Positions 31,731 to 42,067 of a DNA stretch of 64,000 nucleotides are shown here, in pieces. The number at the start of each line of letters is the position of its first letter. Within the stretch, counting starts at the first letter, position 1. The position numbers were made by a program, and so were the translations under genes. This stretch comes from Aphanomyces cochlioides (taxonomy: Eukaryota > Oomycota > Saprolegniomycetes > Saprolegniales > Verrucalvaceae), in assembly GCA_019828595.1 (NCBI GenBank), contig JAHQRK010000001.1, positions 2,480,001 to 2,544,000 of the forward strand, written 5' to 3'. Below the pieces are notes generated by a model that was given only the letters and a program-made list of their open reading frames with translations, searched no databases and was not told the DNA's origin.

Positions 31731-32891
31731 ATGGAAGTTGGTCCTGTGGTGGCCGCTGTCTCAGTTGCTGTGGCCGGTGTGTGCATTGCTGTCTCGTCGT
31801 CATCGCTCCATATCAAGTCAAGCAAATACAACAAGCTTACAGTCTCTCAAGTCGATTTTGACGACATGTTAGGAGATGCCAAGTACAACAAGGGGTTCCT
31901 AGATAACCTCCGCTGTAATCAATCCACGTTTGCCAAGGTGTGTGTGCAACTACAACGGCTATTACATGAATACAACGTCAATCAAAACTACAAGCATCAT
32001 TCGTTCGAGAAGAAAGTCGCAATATTTCTCTACTTCCTCGGATCCATTGGTGGCTATCGAGAAGTCTCTGGTGTTTTTGGAGTCTCGAAATCTTGGACCA
32101 TTGATATCGTGGGGGTATTCAGTGATACATTGTCCAAGAGCGCAAAGACTTGGATCTGTTTGCCACGCACATTGGCTGGTTGGAATATAATTGAACGTGG
32201 ATTTAAAGCAAGAAAGGGGATCCCTGGTGTGGTTGGTGCCGTGGATGGTACTCTTTTGGAGATACAGAGACCAGCTGATTTAGATGGCTTTTACAATCGC
32301 CACGGAGACCCTTCGTTAAATGTACAAGCCATTGTAGACGACCGAGGTACATTTATGAGTATTGATACTAGACCTGGGTCGTTCTCCGACAAGAAGATTT
32401 GGAAACTATCATCGTTTGGCAATTCTGTGAGATCTATCATTCCACCAGGATGCTTCATTGTTGGAGATTCAGGATATACTTTATTACCTTGGCTTATAGT
32501 ACCATTCCTACAACATGAAGAAGGTGGTCGATTAAATACTCGACAGAGACATTTCAACCATATCCATTCCTGCACTCGCATGGTAGTTGAATGCGCATTT
32601 GGAAGACTAAAAGAACGATGGCGTTTGCTCAAGGGTGTCATGGCCGAGAAGTCTTTGGACAAGACAATCAAGTTGTTCATGTCGTGTGTTGTTCTCCACA
32701 ACATGTTTCTATTATTCAATGACCCTCTCTTTGCCGAGTACGATCCCATGAGGGACGTAAATAGCTACACGCAGCCCTACAACAAATCAACCTTGACGCC
32801 GTCAGAATCCACTGATGTTTTTCGGACTATAGCCCAGCATCGGCGAATTGGTCTAGCTAGAGTTTTGTTTAAAAGACACAAAATGCAATGA
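31731..32891 (+). CDS. Harbinger-2 DDE transposase, intact
   Basis: A 386-residue uninterrupted protein of the DDE_Tnp_4 family. A hydrophobic first stretch precedes the conserved part, so a downstream Met may be used. A helix-turn-helix region lies around residues 92-125 (SFEKKVAIFLYFLGSIGGYR then EVSGVFGVSKSW). The catalytic residues are Asp172 (GAVDGTLLEIQRP), Asp246 (IVGDSGYTLLPWL) and Glu287 (RMVVECAFGRLKERWRLLKG). The NVQAIVDDRGTF and RPGSFSDKKIW strings are family hallmarks. It should excise and insert the element at TWA targets together with the Myb-like partner. Confidence 0.92.
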   Translation: MEVGPVVAAVSVAVAGVCIAVSSSSLHIKSSKYNKLTVSQVDFDDMLGDAKYNKGFLDNLRCNQSTFAKVCVQLQRLLHEYNVNQNYKHHSFEKKVAIFLYFLGSIGGYREVSGVFGVSKSWTIDIVGVFSDTLSKSAKTWICLPRTLAGWNIIERGFKARKGIPGVVGAVDGTLLEIQRPADLDGFYNRHGDPSLNVQAIVDDRGTFMSIDTRPGSFSDKKIWKLSSFGNSVRSIIPPGCFIVGDSGYTLLPWLIVPFLQHEEGGRLNTRQRHFNHIHSCTRMVVECAFGRLKERWRLLKGVMAEKSLDKTIKLFMSCVVLHNMFLLFNDPLFAEYDPMRDVNSYTQPYNKSTLTPSESTDVFRTIAQHRRIGLARVLFKRHKMQ

Positions 32892-32959
32892 TTTTATGAA
32901 ATTGATTAGAGTTTTAGCACGATCAGCCTAGTCCTTGTTATGAGTTAACATCAGTTGAA

Positions 32960-33445
32960 TCAATTGATCCAACTTCTCCGACTGGCGCCCCAATAATCCA
33001 ACATAACTTCGTAGTGTTGAGGTTTATTCTTCACCAAGCTACCATTACCAGTCTGGGAAATAGACGGGCTTGTCCACTTTCGACGTAGATCAGTCAACTA
33101 CATATCATTTTGATTATGTACAAGGATGAGGTATTTAGTGCACCTTGTTTTGAACCTGATAAGCGTCAAAGACCTGGCCCATTCGAGTAGACAACTCTGC
33201 CGCTAGCGTCAAATATGCTTCTTTCTTAGCTTGTGATTTCTTAACATTGTCAAATCGGTCAGAGAGCGCCTTGTAACGCAGCTCGAATAAAGATTGTATA
33301 GATTCGTCGCTCCATCTAACCGAGCCCTTCGTCGCTGGCCTTTTTTCGGTCGCCCGACACGAGCCTTCTTGTTACCAGACTAATCCTCCGAGACGCTGCT
33401 ACTTACGGATAACTCCAACGACGGAGAAGATGGACGCTTCGACAT
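32960..33445 (-). CDS. Harbinger-2 Myb/SANT-like DNA-binding protein (one-base gap in an A run)
   Basis: Three exons are proposed: 33445-33407, 33379-33156 and 33097-32960, with introns of 27 and 58 nt. Exon 1 encodes MSKRPSSPSLELS. Exon 2 encodes a basic AT-hook-like GRPKK stretch and then SVRWSDESIQSLFELRY, ALSDRFDNVKKSQAKKEAY and LAAELSTRM. Exon 3 encodes LTDLRRKWTSPSI and ends at 32960. This is the trihelix/Myb type that partners Harbinger transposases. Exons sum to 401 nt,one short of a multiple of three, and the frame changes at a run of six A in exon 2. Either a real deletion or a homopolymer error explains it. The 27-nt intron is shorter than others here. Confidence 0.65.
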
Positions 33446-33699
33446 CTCAAACGGGATCTACAGTGAGCCATGTGAGCGAGTATGCGACTGGATGCGATGT
33501 ACCTCTGCCTTGGTTGTCAATCGTGTTTTATAAACAGAGGCTCCCGCACCTCTGTTTCTTGGCATGGAGAAAAACACGATCTCATCCGTATTCCGGATAC
33601 AACTAGCCAATCATGACCGACTCAATCGTGTTTTTTTCTGTTCATGTTTGATCATGTGTGCTTCCCGACCAGCCTCTAATAGAGAAATTTCGTAAATCA

Positions 33700-34870
33700 A
33701 AATATTGTATCAGTGTCATTCACAATGTGTCATTCATGGATTCATGTAAAGTCAATACCAACAATTGACGATTGATGCAAATGTCACGTTTAGTTGTTGA
33801 AAACTCATTGGAGAGATTTGGTCTCGTGAGGGCCCTTGGAAACAGCTTCCTTTCCTCTCAAGCACTGTAGTGTCGATGATCGATAGATGATTGTGAGTGC
33901 TTGTGACACGAAGTACTGATCAAATCATTCCACGACAGCTCGAGACACTTGGTATAACGTTACACTGCAACTTCAAGGCTTCGAAAAGGTCGTCATGGTA
34001 TGAGGCAATGGCATGCCTAGAATCGATAGTAAGAATGGAGACTCAAATGCCTTGCTTGTGTAGCCAACACCTTTCGATTCAAGAGGCGGTGCTTCAACGA
34101 ATGTCCAGAGTCTTCTGAGCAGATCAGGTCTCTGGAGTCCCCCAGTTTTCGCCCAATTTTTATAAATTATGAAGGGTTATCACATGAACAAAACATTACT
34201 TTTCACAGTTACACCCTCATCATACAGTTTGGATTCAACATGAAGTCAAGTGCCAAGCGACTGACGTTCCACGGCGCTAGTCCGTTTTCTTTATGACACA
34301 GGTCATGGTCTATGTACATCAGCCACTCATTTGAAAATTTGAATGCGCTCGTGATTCATGAAATTGAATTTGAACAGCACAACAAAGGTTACTTCATATT
34401 TTTATGATTAATAAGTATTATATTATATTTTAGAGGAAATAGATATTGACTGAGAGGCGAAAAGTGCTGAAAATCATGACGTGTTTCTGTTTGTGAATGG
34501 TCGTTCTCTTCTTGGATGCATTAAGAGTGGCTGCTCGACTGAAAAGCGTTTGACGTAGCGTGCTCCATCTGGTTTGCACCTCTTGCACCCAGCAGAACGG
34601 CAACTTGAATCCTATGGCGCAAACACAGAAAATTAGATATCGCTCTCAAGAGTTGGTCAAGTCCTTAAGACAGCCCATCTCAGGAAAGAGTGCTTCGAGG
34701 CAGTTGGGAAGCTGAGCACGGCGCACCCACAGGTTGAAGGCGTCCGTGGAACACCTCTGGGATATTATTGTACACAAGGTACAGTACATGTTGATACAGT
34801 CTGCTCAACTTCTGGAATCTCTAGGGCGATCAAGACGCATAAGTGGAGAGCGTTCCCTGTGGTCTCCCAT
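33700..34870. other. Gene-poor stretch between transposons and the lactonase gene
   Basis: No convincing gene. Frames are short and lack motifs; the longest (33897-34118) has no recognisable similarity. The region is AT-rich around 34380-34440. Confidence 0.4.
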
Positions 34871-35028
34871 CCATGAAGGGTGAATAGAAGCATGGTGAAA
34901 CGGGTGTTATCTTGTCCAGAGTTGGGTAATCCCGAAAATGCACGTAGAGTTAAGCCGTGTTGCTGCTCGGCAGAGTTGCTGTTAAGGAAGTGTTGTACTT
35001 GGGAAACAGACATTCGTATCGACGCCTC

Positions 35029-35045
35029 CAGTCATTTCACAACTA
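35029..35045 (+). promoter_or_regulatory. Initiator-like core promoter of the lactonase gene
   Basis: CAGTCATTTCACAACTA lies about 10 bp upstream of the start codon and resembles the oomycete initiator (TCATTYNNCAWTT-like). Assigned by pattern only. Confidence 0.4.
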
Positions 35046-35053
35046 ACCTGGCC

Positions 35054-36260
35054 ATGCGCTTTGCAATCCTCTCCGTGTTGGTGGCGGCCGCCACGGTTAC
35101 CGCGAAAGCCGCAGATTTCTTGTTTGTCAGTGGTGCTACGGACTGGAACAAGCCCAATCCAGTTGGTCTCTCAATCTTTAGCACGAATCCCTCGAATGGA
35201 CAGCTCACCCTTGCCAAGGAGTACACCAGTAATACAACCGGCAACCAGCCAACGTACATGGCGATCACGCGCGATCAAAAATTCCTCTATTTGACGAATG
35301 AAGTGGAACAAGGTCAAGTGGCTTCCTTTCGAATCCGCTACGACGGAAAGAAGATTGCTTTGGACTCGTTGGGCCTCGCTCCTACCAACACGAATGGACC
35401 AGTTCACTTGGTCGTGACGGATGACAACCGCTTCGTTATTCTCGCGAGCTACAATGCTGGAGCTGTTACGGTATGTACTCCTGGAGTGTGTTTGTGAAGA
35501 CTGAGAACACGTTAGGTGTTGGAGATCGACTCGAATGGAAAAGCTGGAAAGATTGTCGACTCTGTTGCCTTCCAAGGAGCAAGTCTTGTTGTGCCAGACC
35601 GCCAAGAACGTCCTCATGCTCATTGCGTCGCGTTGAGCCCATGCAACTGCTTTGTGTACGTGTGATCATTGACTTCATCGCTGACATTCCATTAGATATG
35701 TCACTGACTTGGGTAATGACAAGATCATGCAATTCCGCTTCGATCGCAAGACTGGCAAACTCCTAGCCAACAATCCAAGTTTCGTCCCAACTGGTGCTGG
35801 ATCGTTGCCACGCCACATGGCCTTCCATCCCCGTGGTGATAGTCTCTACCTCACGACAGAATACTCGAACGAACTCGTCGTCTTTGATTACAACAAAACT
35901 GATGGCAACTTGAAACAGCGCAAGCGAGTCAAAACCACCAATGCCACAGGTATCCTCACTGGAGCTATCCACGCCACTGAAGATGGTCATATCCTCGTCT
36001 CCAACCGTGGAGTCGCTGACAACAGCGTTGTTCTCTTCACTGACGATCTTCGATTGGTTACCTCAGTTCGCACTAGTCCTGCTGGTCAAAATGGTATTCC
36101 TCGAGACTTCACTGTCTTTGACGGCAATGTTTACGTTGCCAACCAAAATACCAACAACGTCCCGGCCTTCACGTTCCGCAACAATGCCTTTGGTCCAACA
36201 AACATCAACATCTCTCATTTTGGACCACAATGTCTCTTGGGAGTCAAGTTTCAAGGATAA
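35054..36260 (+). CDS. Secreted lactonase/carboxymuconate-cyclase-like seven-bladed beta-propeller
   Basis: Three exons, 35054-35470, 35516-35655 and 35696-36260, separated by GT-AG introns of 45 and 40 nt, give 373 residues with frame closure. Residues 1-19 (MRFAILSVLVAAATVTAKA) form a signal peptide. The mature part shows repeated blades of the Lactonase family (PF10282): FLFVSGATDWNKPN, GLSIFSTNPSNGQLT, PTYMAITRDQKFLYLTNEV, GPVHLVVTDDNRFVILASYN, RPHAHCVALSPCN, YVTDLGNDKIMQFRFD and PRHMAFHPRGDSLYLTTEYS. Enzymes of this family open cyclic esters such as 6-phosphogluconolactone; a secreted member must act on an extracellular substrate that I cannot name. A decayed paralogue lies at 23.2-24.1 kb. 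Its stop is 22 bp from the stop of the convergent polymerase gene. Confidence 0.85.
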
Positions 36261-36282
36261 TCGTAAAGATGAGTAGCTCATT

Positions 36283-38331
36283 TCAGTCTTGACTTTCAAA
36301 TATGCGATCGAGCAACGAACCGTCCTTGTCCCCACTGGCTCCTCGAACGATGAGTGCTGTTAAATAATTTGATACGTCTTGAAAGCCACGGAGAATATGA
36401 GAGATGCGGTAGCAATGTCTTCCCACGTTGTTGCTATCATCAAGGGGATCTTGTATAAAGAATGACGCACCCACATCCCTAACACCCCATCCAGTTATTA
36501 CAATCAAGAGGCCTTTCTTACGATGGAGGGGAGTTCAAGTGAGGTAACTTCAATGTCACAGCATCCACCTCGGGTTGGAAATTGTTGCCATAATAATGCA
36601 GCACATCCATGAGGAGTTTGCCCAGAAAGAGATCCCCAGAATCGTTGCGCTTTACATTTGCTGTCAGCTCAGCTGCAATTTTCTCGCCTTTTGCACGTTG
36701 AATTGCTGCAAGATTTCCATTCGGTTCTACGTCTGGTGGGCAAGCTGATATCTGAGACTCTTCAGAATGGCATTCTTGCCCTCGAAGTAGTGCATGGGCA
36801 ACCATCAAAAGCTATGGATCAAGTGAGACACATTGAGTACCGTTGCAATACCAGGCCATAGGACGAAAGCCCACCTCTGTAGGCATCATTCATGCCACGC
36901 TTTGCCAAATAATACTTGAGAACAAGAGTGAGCTCAGATAAACCGGGGATGTCTTGACAAAGTTGCAGTCCAAGAGCTGCGCTTGCAAGTCCCTGATGTT
37001 TTGGCGTCCAGCAGGTTATATCTAGTGCCACAGAAACTTCATCGCCGACAACGACGACAACTTTGAGTAGAGGTATGGAAGCACGGGCAAATATTTGAAT
37101 TGATGTGAAGGCTACGTCTGGTTTAGACGCATTCTTGAGAAGATTGCCAAGTTGCTGAACATCCGCGATTGCATTAGTATCGTCAACTCGATCGCAATGG
37201 AAAGGACCAACAACCAAATCAACATCACTCGATGGAAGGTTGAGTTGTTTGACAAAAGAGCCGTAGGGCTCAACGGACGCAGTGGGCCAAGTTGATTGAA
37301 CAACAGAGGTGATGACTTGGATGACGTGAAGAACCATGGGTCGCCGTAGTTTTGCACTGGTAGCATGTGCAGCTCCGAAAGCAACAATTTCAGCGTGAAG
37401 GCGAGAATGCAGTGCCTTCGTCTGAGCGTCGTATAGTTTGTGAACTTCAGACAGAGATGCAGTTGAATTCAGTTCGTTGAGCTCATTAATACGGCGAAGA
37501 CGCTCAGTTTCGCTTGCTTCAATAGCACTTTGTTGAGACTGCATTCGTTCTTCCCACTCGGTTTCGCGAGTGCGAATACCGCAGACGGAGAGATGTTCGG
37601 CAAGAGTATCGCGAGAGCAAATTGTTTTGCATCCTAATAGATGGAGCACTTATTGGTTTGTGATATATCAAGGAATGAGTACCTAGGATCGCATTCGGAC
37701 AAACCAGGTCGTACGAGTTGAGGTCCATGTATTCAATCGTTGGTGTATCAGGGACTTGGCGATATGGACAATCAAGTAGATGCTCTTCAAGGTGCCGCAA
37801 CATACAACTATACGTGCAGCCAAACCAACTGTGTGGGCAAACAACTTCGTAATCAAGAAAGGACGGGGAGATGGTCGCTTGAAACCACGCCGTGTTTTGC
37901 ATCGCGTCAAGAAACATGCGAGTCGTTCGCGAATGTTGCTCAGCTTCAATCACCTCCCGTGCCCACTGTTGTCTCCGACGTCGCTCCATCTCCTCGTCTT
38001 GTTGTATTTGCGCAAGCAGGCGGAGACGACGAGCACGTTCTTGTTCGGCGGCGTTAATTGCCCATTGTGTCCAATACGCTCTTGTTGCTGCCTCTAACGA
38101 GCGGTTCGGAGAAGTGGACGATTTCATTGTGGGGGAGAAAGGCGTCGCTTCTGCACACAATTTCGTTGTGGTGATCGTTTTCACGGGCGTAGCCAGACAT
38201 GGTTCATTCGTCTTGGGAGGGGATTGAACCGATGGAGATGCTATCAAACCATCATCAAAAATCTTCTTATTCTTGTTCTTTGGACGTCGTTTGCGTGGCC
38301 CGGAATGTCCTTTCGACGCTTTCTCGTCCAT
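36283..38331 (-). CDS. Non-canonical poly(A) polymerase/TUTase-like nucleotidyltransferase with two TRAF-like zinc fingers
   Basis: Exons are 38331-37683, 37633-36852 and 36811-36283, with introns of 49 and 40 nt; the first two sum to 477 codons. The order is a basic, low-complexity N-terminus and a charged helix (residues ~80-140). Two CPxxxxGC-type fingers follow, 165-188 (CPHSWFGCTYSCMLRHLEEH) and 211-234 (CPNAILGCKTICSRDTLAEH). Then comes a Pol-beta-type core: YGSFVKQLNLPSSDVDLVV with Asp353 and Asp355, and VSVALDITC with Asp421. The central domain has LVLKYYLAKRGMNDAY, RGGLSSYG and LLMVAHALL, then the PAP-associated IQDPLDDSNNVGRHCYRI. This is the TRF4/PAPD5 plan; such enzymes add short A or U tails to RNA. 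The last exon carries one extra base in a C run near 36527. The fingers may bring RNA or protein partners. Confidence 0.8.
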
Positions 38332-38370
38332 GATGCTTTTGTGAGAATGATCAGAGGAAGGAATGACGGT

Positions 38371-38396
38371 CTATCCGGATAAAATTACAAAATGCA
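38371..38396 (-). promoter_or_regulatory. Initiator-like motif plus TATCCGGATA palindrome upstream of the polymerase gene
   Basis: Read leftward, GCATTTTGTAATTT is followed directly by TATCCGGATAG, about 40 bp before the start codon at 38331. The spacer to the upstream gene's stop is only 65 bp, so the promoter must lie here. The first part resembles initiators seen upstream of other genes in this window. Confidence 0.5.
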
Positions 38397-40135
38397 CTAA
38401 AAGATGTTATTGCGCGGTTTGGCGTGCATGAGCTTCTCGGGGCTGAGCTTCGCGACGACCTTATGGCTCAGTTCTTCGTTGCCTTCTAGCTTCCTTAGGA
38501 GGAGAGCATTGAGAGACTTTTCTCTTGCGTCCATTGATTTGAATGAAGCAGCTCGGCGCACTTTTTGCTCCTCCATCTGACTCAAGAGCAGCGCTTGGTA
38601 CTCTTTGTTGCGCTTGCGAGCCATGTCTTCTTTTTGCTTCATCTCACGAAGAGCTACTTCCCCTTCCTCCTTGTATCGGTTGCTGTACTCGACTTCTTCG
38701 ACGTTCTGTTTCTTCTTCGTCTCCTCTTTGACAACATGCTGGTGCTTGAGGTATTCCTTGCGTTCCAATGCCTCTTGTTTGCGTCGCCTTGCGGCTGCCT
38801 GTGCTCATACATGAACCACGTTTCAACCTTTTGAAATGCATACCTGTTCTCGGTCGTCGTCAGCTTTGAGTTTCTTGCGCTGGTATTCTTCAGCACGACG
38901 CTCATCCTCCAATTCCTTTTGCTTCATTTGCTCATGAATGCTCAGTGCGATGCCATTTTGGATCCGATCCTGTCGTGTGAGTTTGTGTTGCAATGCCGCT
39001 TGTCGCTCAGCTTCCTCCTTGGCCAACTTTTGTGCATATGCTTCCATCAGCTTGACGTCTTGCTCTACAAGCAACATTATGAGCGTTATAGCTCTCGACG
39101 ACTCGACTTACCTTGGTCCATCAGCTTCTTCTTTTCCTTTTCATGCTGGACTTGGATGTTTTCTTTCAAGAGTGCCTGCATCCGGGCATGCTGCTGTTGT
39201 TTCCTCTCGAGAGCTTCCATCTCTGTCCTCTTGAGTTCTTCTTTGCACCGTGCCACCTCGAGCTCTTCTTCATGCCGACGCTTTGCCTCTTGAAGAGCAT
39301 GGAGCTCTTTGGATTCGCGGAGCTGCCGATCTCGCTCCTTGCGGATCTGTTCGACTGCTTCCTTGGTCTTTTTTGTTTTGGCTTGCTCTTCTGCCTTCCA
39401 CTTTTGGTAGTCCGACACTGCAAGCATGATGTCCTTATCCCTGACAAAGCCATCGTACCTTGCTCGTTGTACATCTCGTGTTTCTCAACCACCGTGGCCA
39501 TTGCACGCTGCTCCTTTTCACGTTTCTGCGACTCCAGCCATTGGCGCTGTAGAACTGTCTTCGTCTGCTTCTTATTGACGTTTTCGCGCTCCTCTTCTTC
39601 AAATTCGACGCTGTTCAGGGCATTGATTAGAACCCATTCGTCTTGCTTCTTGAGGTCCACTTCGTCTGCTCGAGTTGCAGCTCTAGATACCGAATGCCGC
39701 GGTTCCATCTCTGCCACTTTGGCATCGAGGGCATCACCGCCATTGGTAGGCCGAAACCCAGGCCGCTCGTCGTCCCGGCGTTGCTTTCGTCCACGCTCTT
39801 CATACAGCTTCTTCACGGTCTTTTCAAGCGCCGAGATATCGGCTTCGACAAGTCTCGCTGAGCTTTGAACGAGTTTAGCCACGAGGCTTCCAATGATGCG
39901 CGCGAATTCTTCATCTCGCTTGGCATACTTGTACACAAGCTTTGACACGAGTGCTTCTTGAAGTGCTCCTCGTTTGTTTGCGGCCGTCTAGATACAAAAC
40001 AATGCATGAGATCCGAATATTCCTCGGCACGGAGGCTACGCGTTGGATCATGGCCTCTGCCTTCGCACGAGCTCTATCGCGTGGACGTACATTGGTAGGC
40101 GCAGTGGTAGCGCCTTCCTTGCGCCGAGCGTGCAT
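38397..40135 (-). CDS. TPH/trichohyalin-type coiled-coil protein, probable flagellar axoneme protein
   Basis: Five exons, 40135-40040, 39987-39459, 39417-39112, 39064-38844 and 38798-38397, with introns of 52, 41, 47 and 45 nt, close to 517 residues. After a basic N-terminus (MHARRKEGATTAPTNVRPRD) nearly the whole protein is charged helix, e.g. QKWKAEEQAKTKKTKEAVEQ, LEVARCKEELKRTEMEALER, RKKLKADDDREQ and QALLLSQMEEQKVRR. This pattern is that of the TPH domain found in MNS1, CFAP45, CFAP53 and TCHP. Those proteins lie inside or along doublet microtubules of cilia. A role in the zoospore flagellum is inferred. Which subfamily it belongs to cannot be told by eye. Confidence 0.75.
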
Positions 40136-40658
40136 CGCGTGTTGACGTTTTGATCAATTCGTTACACGTCAAGCTATTCATAGCCGACTCCATGTATTTT
40201 TAGATAGTTCCTAGACTTGCTTAAAGATCTTGAGACTTCCACCACCGCCTCGATAGCTCACTCGGCGCCGCGTTATGTCGCCGTGACTCTCGAGATGTTG
40301 ATCGTGACTCCGAGATTCTTCTTCAAGGTGAGTTCGGCATGTCATATCCCATGTAACGCCCAGCTGGAAGTCCAAACCAAGACATTTTAGTTTGACATGA
40401 TATCATGTTTGTTGTCGTGGTGTTTTTGCATAATTAAATAAAAAGTAGTTTGGTTTTTCAATTATAAAATAAAAATTTGTAATATGACATTTGAAATGTG
40501 TGAAGCTTTTTGGTCGTGGCGATAAGATTTGACGAAACACTGAGCTGCATTTGTATGGGAATTTGTATGAAATGATCTCGGGCTTGCCTGCACGTTCAAA
40601 TCCGTTTCGACCAATCGAGCTTGATCAATATGATCGACGGCCACACAATTGAACCGAC
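40136..40658. promoter_or_regulatory. Divergent intergenic region (flagellar gene / inositol dehydrogenase)
   Basis: It separates two divergent genes and must hold both promoters. AT-rich in the middle (40420-40480). No distinct motif found. Confidence 0.4.
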
Positions 40659-41888
40659 ATGGACGTCAGGACGCTCCGAGTTGGCGTGCTGGGCGCAGGA
40701 CGCATTGGAAAGATCCACACGCAGATCTTGTCTCGCTTGGGTGTGACTATCGTCTCGGTAATGTCTGCTCCACATCGTCGCCGTGATTTGAGAGGCTGAC
40801 TAGATTGCCGACCCAGGACTTGGACGCGCCAAAGCTCTTGCCGAAGAGTTTAACATTCCCAACTCGACGACGGACCCACTCGACATCTTCAAAGACTCAT
40901 CGATCCATGCAGTCTTGATCTGTTCTCCCACGGACCATCATGCGCAACAGATTCACCTTGCCGCGCAGTACAAGAAGCATATCTTTTGCGAGAAACCAAT
41001 TGCACTCGATCTTGCCGTCGTTGACGCGGCGGTCAAAGCGGTACAGTCTCGTCTTGCAACACCGACATCTTTATCGTTGTTGGGAATATGGATAGGTGGA
41101 AGAAGCTGGTGTCAAGATGATGGTTGGATTCAATCGCCGCTTCGATGCCAATTTCAAACGAATTCGCCGTGCCATCGAGGAAGGAGACGTCGGTGACATC
41201 TCGATGGTAATTACCTTCCACGACGATAATGCACTCATACTATGGACAGATTCGCATCACCAGTCGGGACCCAAGTCCTCCGCCCGTGAGCTACATCAAG
41301 TCATCGGGCGGCATGTTTTGTGATATGACAATCCACGACTTCGACATGGCTCGATTCCTCGTCGGCTCGGAAGTCGAGCAAGTGTTCGTGACAGCTCAAG
41401 CTCGCGATCCTGAAATTCGCGCTGCAGGGGATGTTGATGTCGCGGTCGTCACGCTTCAGTTTGCAAATGGCGTCATTGGTTACATCGAAAACAGTCGCGT
41501 CGCTGCGTATGGCTATGACCAACGTGTCGAAGTCCTTGGGTCGAAAGGCGCTGTCTCGTGTGAGAACAACTATCCCAACACGGTATTTGCGATCGTCATT
41601 GGTCTCGTGATCTAAGGTTGACTGTAGGTGACGTTCTCCACTGGAAAGCACATTTCGCGAGACTTGCCGCTCCATTTCTTCATCGATCGATACATGGATG
41701 CATACCGAGACGAACTTGAGGCGTTCATTCGTGTGTGTTTGAATCCATCCGCGCAGCCTCCTGTGTCGGGTCAAGACGGTCGTCAAGCTTTGAAACTCGG
41801 TCTTGCGGCGACACGTTCGAGCAAGGAAAACCGTCCCGTCAAGCTGCACGAGTTCGATTCCAACGGGCACTCTTCGATCCCCAAGTAA
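40659..41888 (+). CDS. Inositol 2-dehydrogenase-like oxidoreductase (GFO/IDH/MocA)
   Basis: Exons 40659-40757, 40804-41040, 41096-41206, 41250-41582 and 41628-41888 give 346 residues with all junctions GT-AG and frame closed. The N-terminus is a Rossmann fold (LRVGVLGAGRIGKIHTQIL). It is followed by ICSPTDHHAQQIHLAAQYKK, the catalytic CEKPIALD loop, MMVGFNRRFDANF, SSGGMFCDMTIHDFDMARFL and VEVLGSKGAVSCENN, all hallmarks of the family. Length equals that of bacterial IolG. It would oxidise myo-inositol to scyllo-inosose with NAD in the cytosol. A related substrate in the same family is possible. Confidence 0.9.
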
Positions 41889-42067
41889 ACGTCGATGGGT
41901 TCGATGGCGTACGAAGGCTTTCAATAGATTCTCTCTTCATCTTCATGACGATTGTCGTGCCGATTGACGTAGCAGCACACAACCTTTTTCGTTAATGATC
42001 GTATCGACACCATACAGACGTTGACTCAGCAGGGGGTCTCCTCCAAGCAGCAAGGAGCGCGCCTTCT

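Larger units (their letters stand above)
31580..33676 (+). mobile_element. PIF-Harbinger DNA transposon (Harbinger-2), 2,097 bp, nearly intact
   Basis: The terminal inverted repeats are perfect over 27 bp (starting GAGGCTGGTCGGGAAGCACA). The target is TTA at 31577-31579 and TAA at 33677-33679, inside a 33-bp palindrome. It holds an intact rightward DDE transposase and a convergent leftward Myb/SANT-like gene that lacks one base. Perfect termini and intact coding sequence indicate a young, possibly autonomous insertion, much younger than Harbinger-1. Confidence 0.93.

Noticed and set aside
38500..39900. Rightward Leu/Phe/Cys-rich open frames looking like membrane proteins (e.g. 39113-39868).
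   Set aside because: They are the antisense reading of the charged coiled-coil TPH gene, whose splicing closes in frame.
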